A stretch of 5,759 nt of DNA, from the NCBI GenBank assembly GCA_014860725.1, contig JACZJD010000406.1, positions 1 to 5,759 of the forward strand, read 5' to 3'. Positions 1 to 5,245 of this stretch are shown piece after piece. The translations under genes were made by a program, and so were the position numbers. The notes under the pieces were generated by a model, which saw only the letters and a list, made by a program, of their open reading frames with translations, was not told the origin of the DNA and ran no database searches. Each line of letters opens with the position of its first letter. Position 1 is the first letter of the stretch. This DNA comes from Aquamicrobium sp. GTDB lineage: Bacteria; Pseudomonadota; Alphaproteobacteria; Rhizobiales; Rhizobiaceae.

Positions 1-4
1 GAAG

Positions 5-170
5 GGCGGGGTCGCCCCGCCGCCGCCGAAGGGCGCGAAGGCGATCGCCGACCGGGCGCAGGGGCAGGCGAAGGGGACCAAAGCCCGGCGTGCCGCAAAA
101 CCGCACGCCGAGGCATGCGAATATCGGCCCGCGCAGCGGGCACAAGTGATCCGGCGCGCCTCGGGCGCGC
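5..170. repeat. Four short perfect inverted repeats before the first ABC gene
   Basis: Four perfect inverted repeats lie in 166 bases. They are GGCGGGG/CCCCGCC at 5-21 (loop TCG), CGGCGTGC/GCACGCCG at 86-110 (9-nt loop), GCCCGC/GCGGGC at 127-141 (loop GCA) and GCGCGCC/GGCGCGC at 154-170 (loop TCG). None is followed by a T tract, so a classical intrinsic terminator is not supported. The last two form tandem hairpins ending 29 nt before the start codon at 200. They could end upstream transcription or structure the 5' leader. High local GC makes chance hairpins common. Confidence 0.45.
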
Positions 171-184
171 TCCAGAGCAATAAA

Positions 185-190
185 GAGAAG
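185..190 (+). promoter_or_regulatory. Ribosome binding site of the first ABC gene
   Basis: GAGAAG lies 9 nt before the ATG at 200, in a short purine- and A-rich pocket (about 175-190). This supports the ATG at 200 over the in-frame GTG at 146, which has no clear Shine-Dalgarno element and would add 18 residues absent from the usual start of such exporters. Confidence 0.55.
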
Positions 191-199
191 ACCCCCGCC

Positions 200-2065
200 A
201 TGTATCGCTGGTTCGAATCCCTCCTGAATCCGTTCCCGCCGGAAGAGCCGGTGGAGCCGCCGCGGACGCTGGTCGCGTTCTGCCTGCACTACACGCGCGG
301 CTCGTGGCCGCTGATCGCCATCTCGGCGGTGCTGACCTCGATCATCGCGCTGACCGAGGTGTGGATGTTCGGCTTCCTCGGCAACATCGTCGACTGGCTC
401 ACCGCGCAGGACAGGGAGACCTTCCTGCAGACGGAAGGCCGGACGCTCGCCGGCATGGCCTTCGTCGTGCTGGTGTTCCTGCCCGGCATCGTGTGGTTCA
501 ACTCGCTCCTCAACCACCAGACGCTGTTCGCCAACTACCCGATGCGCATCCGCTGGCAGGTGCACCGCTACCTGCTCGGGCAGTCGATGACCTTCTATCA
601 GGACGAGTTCGCCGGCCGCATCGCCACCAAGCTGATGCAGACGGCGCTGGCCGTGCGCGAATGCGTCATCAAGCTGATCGACGTGCTCAACTACGTCGTG
701 GTCTATTTCCTCGGCGTGCTGTTCCTGGTCGGCTCGGCCGACTGGCGGCTGGCGGTGCCGCTCGCCGTGTGGCTCGTCTGCTATGTCGTCCTGCTCTATT
801 ATTACATCCCGCGCCTCGGCAAGGTGTCGGAGGAGCAGGCCGACGCGCGCTCGGTGATGACCGGCCGCGTGGTCGACAGCTACACCAACATCCAGACCGT
901 CAAGCTGTTCAGCCATGCGCGGCGCGAGGCCGCCTTCGCGCGCGAGGGCATGGAAGGCTTCCTCGATCCCGCCTATCGCACGATGCGGCTGGTGACGGGC
1001 CTCTACACCATCCTCTACCTCCTCAACTCGGTGCTTCTGGCCACGGTGGGGGCGCTGTCGATCTGGTTGTGGCTGAACGCGGCCGTGTCGATCGGCGCGG
1101 TCGCCGTGGCGCTCGGCCTCGTCCTGCGCCTTTGGGGCATGTCGCAATGGATCATGTGGGAGGTGTCGGCGCTGTTCGAGAACATCGGCACCGTGCAGGA
1201 CGGCATCAAGTCGATCTCGCTGCCGCAGCTGGTCGAGGACCGGCCGGGGGCGAAGGAGATCGTCGTGCCGCACGGCGAGATCCGGTTCGACCGCGTGCGC
1301 TTCCACTACGGCAAGAAGAAGAGCGTGATCGAGGACCTGTCGCTGACGGTGCGCCCCGGCGAGAAGGTCGGCGTCGTCGGCCGTTCGGGCGCGGGCAAGT
1401 CGACGCTCGTCAACATCCTCCTGCGCTTCTACGATCTCGAGGCGGGCAAGGTGCTGATCGACGGGCAGGACATCGCCGGCGTCACGCAGGACTCGCTCAG
1501 GGCGCAGATCGGCGTCGTCACGCAGGATACGTCGCTGCTTCACCGCTCGGTGCGCGACAACATCGCCTACGGCCGCCCCGACGCGACCGAGGAGATGATC
1601 CTCGAGGCCGCGCGCCGGGCCGAGGCGCTCGACTTCGTCGCCGGGCTTTCCGACGCCAAGGGCCGCAAGGGTCTCGACGCCCATGTCGGCGAGCGCGGCG
1701 TCAAGCTGTCGGGCGGCCAGCGCCAGCGCATTGCGATCGCCCGCGTCATGCTCAAGGATGCGCCGATCCTGATTCTGGACGAAGCGACCTCGGCGCTCGA
1801 TTCAGAGGTCGAGGCGGCGATCCAGGAGAACCTCTACCGGCTGATGGAAGGCAAGACGGTGATCGCTATCGCCCACCGGCTTTCGACCATCGCCGCGATG
1901 GACCGCCTCGTCGTCATGGACAAGGGGCGCATCATCGAGGGGGGAACCCACGACGACCTCATTGCCAGGGGCGGGCTCTATGCCCAGCTATGGCAGAGGC
2001 AGTCGGGCGGCTTCCTGCTGGAAGAGGAACAGGGCACGCAGGAAAAGGAAATCGCGGCCGAATGA
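200..2065 (+). CDS. ABC exporter half-transporter (membrane domain fused to ATPase)
   Basis: A 621-residue type IV (ABCB/MsbA-like) half-transporter of the inner membrane that would couple ATP hydrolysis to export; the substrate is not predictable. A proline-rich N-terminus (residues 10-21) precedes about six membrane segments, near 35-61, 83-104, 163-180, 184-204, 268-292 and 297-316. The ATPase domain carries the A-loop aromatic Y370, Walker A GRSGAGKS (394-401, K400), Q-loop Q442, signature LSGGQ (503-507), Walker B ending in D527 with catalytic E528, and switch H559. All catalytic residues are present. The ATG at 200 was chosen for its ribosome site and length. The stop TGA overlaps an ATG (2062-2064) in an ATGA arrangement, which suggests former coupling to a downstream gene. 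The likely partner is the ABC gene at 2865, now separated by hicBA. ATP-binding and membrane-domain assignment is very secure; the partnership is inferred. Confidence 0.96.
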   Translation: MYRWFESLLNPFPPEEPVEPPRTLVAFCLHYTRGSWPLIAISAVLTSIIALTEVWMFGFLGNIVDWLTAQDRETFLQTEGRTLAGMAFVVLVFLPGIVWFNSLLNHQTLFANYPMRIRWQVHRYLLGQSMTFYQDEFAGRIATKLMQTALAVRECVIKLIDVLNYVVVYFLGVLFLVGSADWRLAVPLAVWLVCYVVLLYYYIPRLGKVSEEQADARSVMTGRVVDSYTNIQTVKLFSHARREAAFAREGMEGFLDPAYRTMRLVTGLYTILYLLNSVLLATVGALSIWLWLNAAVSIGAVAVALGLVLRLWGMSQWIMWEVSALFENIGTVQDGIKSISLPQLVEDRPGAKEIVVPHGEIRFDRVRFHYGKKKSVIEDLSLTVRPGEKVGVVGRSGAGKSTLVNILLRFYDLEAGKVLIDGQDIAGVTQDSLRAQIGVVTQDTSLLHRSVRDNIAYGRPDATEEMILEAARRAEALDFVAGLSDAKGRKGLDAHVGERGVKLSGGQRQRIAIARVMLKDAPILILDEATSALDSEVEAAIQENLYRLMEGKTVIAIAHRLSTIAAMDRLVVMDKGRIIEGGTHDDLIARGGLYAQLWQRQSGGFLLEEEQGTQEKEIAAE

Positions 2066-2069
2066 GCGA
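2061..2069. repeat. Left copy of 9-bp direct repeat AATGAGCGA
   Basis: This copy spans the stop codon of the first ABC gene and the overlapping ATG at 2062. The identical 9-mer recurs at 2864-2872 over the start of the second ABC gene. The two copies bracket 794 bp holding hicBA. An AAGGAA motif at 2045-2050 sits 11 nt before the ATG, as expected of a translationally coupled start. The copies may be a target duplication or recombination scar, or simply similar start contexts. Confidence 0.6.
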
Positions 2070-2093
2070 CGCGAGACAGTCGAGAATCTCCAA

Positions 2094-2122
2094 ACGCGAC
2101 GCGGCGTCACGCCGCGTCGCGT
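2094..2122 (-). terminator. 13-bp perfect hairpin at the end of hicB, possible two-way terminator
   Basis: ACGCGACGCGGCG (2094-2106) pairs perfectly with CGCCGCGTCGCGT (2110-2122). The 3-nt loop, 2107-2109, is exactly the TGA stop codon of hicB. On the minus strand the stem runs into a short T run (GTTTGG), so it resembles a weak Rho-independent terminator for hicA-hicB. On the plus strand it begins 29 nt after the first ABC stop with no T tract, and could stabilise or attenuate that transcript. The structure is certain as sequence; its terminator function is inferred. Confidence 0.6.
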
Positions 2123-2532
2123 ACGGTTATGACGACCGTCTTGCCCAACGCCGCCAATGCGGCCTGCATCGTTGCCAGCTTGGTGGGATGGTCGGGATCG
2201 AGTATGCGCCGCGCCTCCGTTTCCGCCTTGCCGAGACGAGCGGCGAGTTCCGTCTTGCTCATCCCGCTCTCGCGAAAGGCTTCGACCAGCGCCAGCTTCA
2301 TCGCGTCCCCGGCCGGCACCGCCACTGGCGTGCCGATGCTGGCCTGTGGTCGTGGCAGCGCCCGGCCGGCGGCAAGATAGCCTCGCAGCGCCATTCCCAA
2401 TGCGTCCGCACCGCTCGCTACGGCGTCGCCCCGATCCTCGCCCTGGGTAATCGCCTCGGGAACGTCGGGAAAGGTGACGATGTAGCCTCCGTCCGGGTCG
2501 GACTCGATCGAGGCGTAATAGACATAGTTCAT
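2107..2532 (-). CDS. hicB: HicB-family antitoxin with C-terminal DNA-binding domain
   Basis: A 141-residue HicB antitoxin expected to bind and neutralise the HicA RNase and to repress its own operon. The N-terminal HicB fold (about residues 1-65) shows the family pattern GGYIVTFPDVPEAITQGED (15-33). The C-terminal part (about 92-137) looks like a helix-turn-helix: SKTELAARLGKAETEARRIL followed by a DPDHPTKLATMQAALAALG segment. It lies 48 nt downstream of hicA on the minus strand, in the usual toxin-first order. The start at 2532 (MNYVYYA) matches family N-termini and has GGAG 9 nt upstream. A second ATG at 2571 has a stronger AAGG site 6 nt upstream and would add 13 residues. The stop codon lies in the loop of a 13-bp hairpin. 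The family call is strong; activity is not shown. Confidence 0.9.
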   Translation of the reverse strand: MNYVYYASIESDPDGGYIVTFPDVPEAITQGEDRGDAVASGADALGMALRGYLAAGRALPRPQASIGTPVAVPAGDAMKLALVEAFRESGMSKTELAARLGKAETEARRILDPDHPTKLATMQAALAALGKTVVITVRDAA

Positions 2533-2576
2533 GTTCTTGTGCTCCGCTTGGCCGCCGGGAGAGGCCGGCATTTCCA

Positions 2577-2580
2577 CCTT
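2577..2580 (-). promoter_or_regulatory. Alternative ribosome binding site for hicB, abutting the hicA stop
   Basis: On the minus strand AAGG at 2580-2577 directly follows the hicA TAG (2583-2581) and lies 5 nt before an in-frame ATG at 2571. If used, it couples hicB translation tightly to hicA and gives HicB a 13-residue extension beginning MPASPGGQAEHKN. The chosen start at 2532 instead relies on GGAG at 2545-2542. Confidence 0.4.
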
Positions 2581-2775
2581 CTAGTCGACACCGAGTTGCT
2601 TCCGGATCAGCCTGACATAAGTGGGGCTCAATTCGCCCGATTTGATAACCGTGAACCTGTCGCCGAAATGGACGCGCCAATGCCCGCCCTTTCCGCGGTC
2701 CGGGACGACCTCGAACGCTTTTCCCGATATGCGCGCCAGCTTGCGAAGCTCGCGCACAAGAGCTTCCCGTTTCAT
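2581..2775 (-). CDS. hicA: HicA-family mRNA interferase toxin
   Basis: A 64-residue HicA-like toxin. The family folds like a double-stranded RNA-binding domain, and its conserved histidine cleaves mRNA. Here the motif reads RGKGGHWRV (27-35) with the likely catalytic H32, followed by FTVIKSGELSPTYVRLIRKQLGVD, a typical HicA ending. The family motif is usually G-S-H; this protein has Gly where Ser is common. The start at 2775 (MKREAL) was preferred because GGGG lies 6 nt upstream and homologues tend to begin MKR. An ATG at 2787 would add MGRG but lacks a ribosome site. hicB follows on the same strand. By hand count the region is about 60% G+C, lower than sampled stretches of the ABC genes, in keeping with acquisition. 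Toxicity is inferred from family. Confidence 0.87.
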   Translation of the reverse strand: MKREALVRELRKLARISGKAFEVVPDRGKGGHWRVHFGDRFTVIKSGELSPTYVRLIRKQLGVD

Positions 2776-2792
2776 TCCCCGCCCCATTTTGC

Positions 2793-2821
2793 ATTACAAT
2801 ATCGCACAATTTTGTTCGAAA
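2793..2821 (-). promoter_or_regulatory. Candidate hicAB promoter
   Basis: On the minus strand TGTAAT (2798-2793; one mismatch to TATAAT) could be the -10, with a weak -35 TTTCGA (2821-2816) at 17-nt spacing. Transcription would begin near 2786, next to the upstream hicA ATG at 2787, leaving a very short leader for the preferred start at 2775. This lies in the most A/T-rich patch of the window (about 2786-2823). The -35 is poor, so confidence is low. Confidence 0.3.
2795..2800 (+). promoter_or_regulatory. Candidate -10 for the second ABC gene
   Basis: TACAAT matches the sigma-70 -10 at five of six positions, but only a weak -35 (TTCATT, 2771-2776, 18-nt spacing) precedes it. It overlaps the candidate minus-strand -10, so the two promoters would be divergent and mutually exclusive. 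It would give the second ABC gene its own start about 58 nt upstream, which matters because hicBA separates it from the first ABC gene. Confidence 0.22.
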
Positions 2822-2823
2822 TT
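2808..2823. repeat. Inverted repeat AATTT-N6-AAATT, possible HicB operator
   Basis: AATTT (2808-2812) and AAATT (2819-2823) flank TGTTCG. The repeat overlaps the candidate hicAB -35 and lies 33 nt upstream of hicA. HicB proteins with a DNA-binding domain repress their own promoters through such palindromes, so this is a plausible operator. The arms are short and A/T-rich, so a chance match is possible. Confidence 0.3.
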
Positions 2824-2854
2824 CCACAGAAAACCGAGCCTTCGACCCAGAATC

Positions 2855-2858
2855 GGAA
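2855..2858 (+). promoter_or_regulatory. Ribosome binding site of the second ABC gene
   Basis: GGAA lies 6 nt before the ATG at 2865. No other in-frame start occurs nearby upstream, so this fixes the start. Confidence 0.5.
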
Positions 2859-2863
2859 ACCGC

Positions 2864-2872
2864 AATGAGCGA
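2864..2872. repeat. Right copy of 9-bp direct repeat AATGAGCGA
   Basis: Identical to 2061-2069. This copy contains the start codon (2865-2867) and first codons of the second ABC gene, so both ABC junctions share the same ATGAGCGA context with the hicBA segment between them. Confidence 0.6.
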
Positions 2873-4751
2873 GATCGAGGAACGCAAGGATGACGGCTTC
2901 GCCGAGCGCATCTGGCGCAGGGCCGAGGAAGTCATCGAGCCCTTCGCCGACACGGGCAGGGAGGTGCTGCCGCGCGACGCGTGGCAGTTCATCCTGTTCT
3001 TCGCCCGGCAGGCCAAGGGCCCGTTCCTGCTGCTGCTCGTCGCCGGCGGCCTGTCGGGCGCGGTCGATGCCGCGCTCTACTGGTCGCTCGGCTGGCTGAT
3101 CGACCTTCTCGAGACGTCGTCGCCGACGCAGCTCGTCACCGATCACTGGCGCGCGCTGGCCGCGTTCCTCGCGCTGGTGCTTGTCATCCGCGCCGTGGTG
3201 ATGATCGCCAACGCGGTGGTCGAGCAGCAGGTGATCGTGCCTTCCTTCTACCAGCTGGTGCGCTGGCAGTCGTTCCGGCGGGTGATCGAGCAGCCCTACG
3301 CCTTCTACCAGAACGACTTCGCCGGCCGCATCGCCACCAAGATCCTGCAGGGCGGCGAGGCGACCGGCGACTTCATCGTCTCGTCGCTGCAGACGATGTG
3401 GAGCTTCCTTGCCTTCCTGGTGCTCGCCGGCACCATCCTGTCGCTGCTCGACCCGGCGATGGGGCTCGTCCTGCTCGTCTGGCTCGTCGTCTATGCCTGG
3501 GTCGCATGGAAGCTGCTGCCGCCGCTGCGCGCCGCCGGCCGCCGCAGCGCCGACGAACGCTCGATCATGAACGGCAGGCTGGTCGACGCCTTCACCAACA
3601 TCATGGCGGTGAAGCTGTTCGACAGCGGCCGGCGCGAGAACGATTACGTCCGCGAGGCGATGGAGCGCTTCCTCGACGCGGTGAAGGCGCTGTCGCGGGC
3701 GATCACCCGCGTGCGTTCGGCCATCGCCATCGTCAACGGCTTCATGATGGCGGCGGTGTTCGTGCTGGCCATCCGCGGCTGGATGGCGGGCACGGCCTCG
3801 ACCGGCGAGATCGCCGCCGCCATGGGCCTCGTGTTCCGGCTCAACCAGATGTCCGGCTACATGATGTTCAACATCAATGGCCTGATCCGCTCCTTCGCGA
3901 CGGTGCAGGACGCGACCGGCACCATCTCGGTCCAGCCCGAGCTGCGCGACGCGCCGGGCGCCGCCGTCCTGCCGCGCGTGAAGGGTGATCTCAGGTTCGA
4001 GGACGTCACCTTCACCTACGGCAAGGGCGCGGGCGTGGTGCAGAACCTCGACCTGCACGTCCGGCCGGGCGAGCGGGTGGCGCTGGTCGGCCCCTCGGGA
4101 GCGGGCAAGACCACGCTCGTCAACCTCGCGCTCAGGCTGTTCGACGTCGAGAGCGGGCGCATCCTGATCGACGGCACCGACATCCGCGACGTCACCCAGG
4201 CCTCGCTGCGCGCCCAGTACGGCGTCGTGGCGCAGGAGCCGCTCTTGATGCACCGCTCGATCCGCGACAACATCGCCTACGGTAAGCCGGGCGCGAGCGA
4301 GGAGGAGATCGTCGAGGCGGCGAAGCGGGCGGCGGCGCACGACTTCATCCTCGGCGTTTCCGACCCCAAGGGCAGGCGCGGCTACGACGCCCATGTCGGC
4401 GAGCGCGGCGTCAAGCTGTCGGGCGGCCAGCGCCAGCGCATCGCGATCGCCCGCATGATGCTCAAGGACGCGCCGATCCTGATTCTGGACGAGGCGACCT
4501 CGGCGCTCGATTCGGAGATCGAGGCGGCGATCCAGGACAACCTCTATCGGCTGATGGAGGGCAAGACCGTCATCGCCGTGGCGCACCGGCTGTCGACCAT
4601 CGCGGCGCTCGACCGGCTGGTCGTGCTCGATCACGGGCGAATCGCCGAGGAAGGGACGCATGACGAGCTCGTCGCGCGCGACGGCCTCTACGCCCAGTTG
4701 TGGAAGCGGCAGTCGGGCGGCTTCCTCGCGTCGAGCCTCGCCGCGGAGTAG
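2865..4751 (+). CDS. ABC exporter half-transporter, probable partner of the first
   Basis: A 628-residue inner-membrane half-transporter with the same architecture as the protein at 200. A charged N-terminal stretch (1-40) precedes membrane segments near 52-82, 98-120, 175-196, 198-216, 284-306 and 312-330. The ATPase domain has A-loop Y385, Walker A GPSGAGKTT (409-417, K415), Q-loop Q457, signature LSGGQ (518-522), Walker B D542 with catalytic E543, and switch H574. Both partners thus have canonical sites, unlike heterodimers with one degenerate site. The two are probably a heterodimer, but each could homodimerise. The small gene at 4757 follows 5 nt after its stop and is probably co-transcribed. 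Part of the ATPase domain is about 94% identical at DNA level to that of the first gene. The substrate is unknown. Confidence 0.95.
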   Translation: MSEIEERKDDGFAERIWRRAEEVIEPFADTGREVLPRDAWQFILFFARQAKGPFLLLLVAGGLSGAVDAALYWSLGWLIDLLETSSPTQLVTDHWRALAAFLALVLVIRAVVMIANAVVEQQVIVPSFYQLVRWQSFRRVIEQPYAFYQNDFAGRIATKILQGGEATGDFIVSSLQTMWSFLAFLVLAGTILSLLDPAMGLVLLVWLVVYAWVAWKLLPPLRAAGRRSADERSIMNGRLVDAFTNIMAVKLFDSGRRENDYVREAMERFLDAVKALSRAITRVRSAIAIVNGFMMAAVFVLAIRGWMAGTASTGEIAAAMGLVFRLNQMSGYMMFNINGLIRSFATVQDATGTISVQPELRDAPGAAVLPRVKGDLRFEDVTFTYGKGAGVVQNLDLHVRPGERVALVGPSGAGKTTLVNLALRLFDVESGRILIDGTDIRDVTQASLRAQYGVVAQEPLLMHRSIRDNIAYGKPGASEEEIVEAAKRAAAHDFILGVSDPKGRRGYDAHVGERGVKLSGGQRQRIAIARMMLKDAPILILDEATSALDSEIEAAIQDNLYRLMEGKTVIAVAHRLSTIAALDRLVVLDHGRIAEEGTHDELVARDGLYAQLWKRQSGGFLASSLAAE

Positions 4752-4756
4752 GGCGG

Positions 4757-5086
4757 GTGAGCCTGAGGCCGCCCTCGCAATATTCGGCCTCGGCGCTCGC
4801 GGGCGGCGCCACGGGCGCCGGCCTGTTCGCGCCGCTCGACCACGAGATCGCCGCCGAAAAGGCGTCCTCGCTCGGCCGGGCGGGCGACAAGGTGGAGAAG
4901 GCGCTGGCGCTTCTGCGCGCGCTGGAAGCGGATGCGCCGGAGCGTCCGGCGCGCCTGAAAGCGGCGGCGGACGCCGTCTACGCCTACTTCATCCAGCGCG
5001 AACTTTGCGGCCTGCGCCGCCATCACGACGCGATTCGCGACTACGGAATACCCCGCGAGGTGCTGGTCCGGCTGGGTGCATCCTAG
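4757..5086 (+). CDS. Small helical protein, DUF6665-like
   Basis: A 109-residue protein without a known biochemical role; it resembles a conserved Rhizobiales family I recall as DUF6665. After a flexible N-terminus (RPPSQYSASALAGG) come two long helical stretches, about 27-57 (LDHEIAAEKASSLGRAGDKV) and 64-94, the latter holding the distinctive YFIQRELCGLR core (77-87). The tail IPREVLVRLGAS closes the protein. No signal peptide or membrane segment is evident, so it is probably cytoplasmic. The GTG start at 4757 was chosen because GGAG (4745-4748) lies 8 nt upstream; the longer in-frame ATG at 4700 is inside the ABC gene. The 5-nt gap suggests co-transcription with the ABC gene, but a shared function cannot be inferred. 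The coding call is firm; the family name is from memory. Confidence 0.8.
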   Translation: MSLRPPSQYSASALAGGATGAGLFAPLDHEIAAEKASSLGRAGDKVEKALALLRALEADAPERPARLKAAADAVYAYFIQRELCGLRRHHDAIRDYGIPREVLVRLGAS

Positions 5087-5110
5087 GCTTGCAGGGGAAA
5101 TTCGCGACAA

Positions 5111-5159
5111 TATGCCCGGGCAGCCTTGTAATACTGGACAAGCGCGCGGCTCGGGCATA
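5111..5159. repeat. Nested inverted repeat in the petA upstream region
   Basis: TATGCCCGGGC (5111-5121) pairs with GCTCGGGCATA (5149-5159): 11 positions with one G-T pair, the outer 8 perfect. Inside it CTTGT (5125-5129) pairs with ACAAG (5138-5142). The element begins 24 nt after the stop of the small gene. It is not followed by a T tract. It overlaps the candidate petA promoter, so it could be an operator, a terminator-like structure for the upstream operon, or a folded 5' element. No known binding-site consensus was recognised. Confidence 0.5.
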
Positions 5160-5163
5160 GAAA
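5135..5163 (+). promoter_or_regulatory. Candidate petA promoter
   Basis: TGGACA (5135-5140; five of six to TTGACA) and TAGAAA (5158-5163; four of six to TATAAT) are spaced 17 nt. Transcription would start near 5170, leaving about 128 nt of leader before petA. The downstream arm of the nested inverted repeat overlaps the -10. The bc1 genes usually form their own operon, so a promoter in this gap is expected. Confidence 0.35.
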
Positions 5164-5219
5164 CCATCGCCGAATGCAGGGGGAATCCGCCAGCCGTTGC
5201 CAGCCGCCAGCACATCTGC

Positions 5220-5231
5220 AAGGAGAGGTGA
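5220..5231 (+). promoter_or_regulatory. Strong Shine-Dalgarno-like sequence in the petA leader
   Basis: AAGGAGAGGTGA is nearly the full complement of the 16S rRNA 3' end (AAGGAGGTGA with two extra bases), yet lies 66 nt before petA. It is 2 nt from a GTG at 5228 and 20 nt from an ATG at 5246, neither well spaced. It could be a ribosome standby site or serve a leader peptide. Confidence 0.3.
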
Positions 5232-5245
5232 CTGCGAGTCGGGCA

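Larger units (their letters stand above)
1..199. other. Upstream region; possible edge of an adjoining gene
   Basis: No complete gene is visible here. In the frame that starts at base 2, the first 26 codons all end in G or C, and none of the 16 A/T bases in 1-80 falls at that third position, which is a coding-like signal. Read on the plus strand, the frame gives a Lys/Ala/Pro-rich stretch typical of a basic protein tail, but it has no stop and runs in frame into the ABC gene at 200. The other two plus frames stop at 147-149 and 181-183. The minus strand is also open in register with the signal. The strand and identity of any neighbouring gene therefore cannot be decided. No convincing promoter was seen. 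Confidence 0.4.

Noticed and set aside
304..2061. Long plus-strand frame running inside the first ABC gene
   Set aside because: It is very Arg/Ala/Pro-rich, out of frame with an unmistakable ABC exporter, and has no family motifs. It is a GC-rich shadow. Only its continuation from 2062 is discussed, as a coupling frame.
2061..2872. Insertion sequence or transposon carrying hicBA
   Set aside because: There is no transposase and no terminal inverted repeats were found at the ends. Only a 9-bp direct repeat is present, so the means of entry is left open.
2772..4661. Long minus-strand frame opposite the second ABC gene
   Set aside because: His/Asp/Arg/Gly-rich composition and exact overlap with conserved ABC motifs mark it as an antisense shadow.
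4804..4820. Hairpin CGGCGCC-ACG-GGCGCCG
   Set aside because: It lies inside the small coding gene, has no T tract, and such stems are common at this GC content.
5189..5211. GCCAGCCG direct repeats (5189-5196 and 5199-5206, with a partial third)
   Set aside because: The units are short and only two are complete. This is not an array, and no CRISPR-like spacing or regulatory consensus fits.
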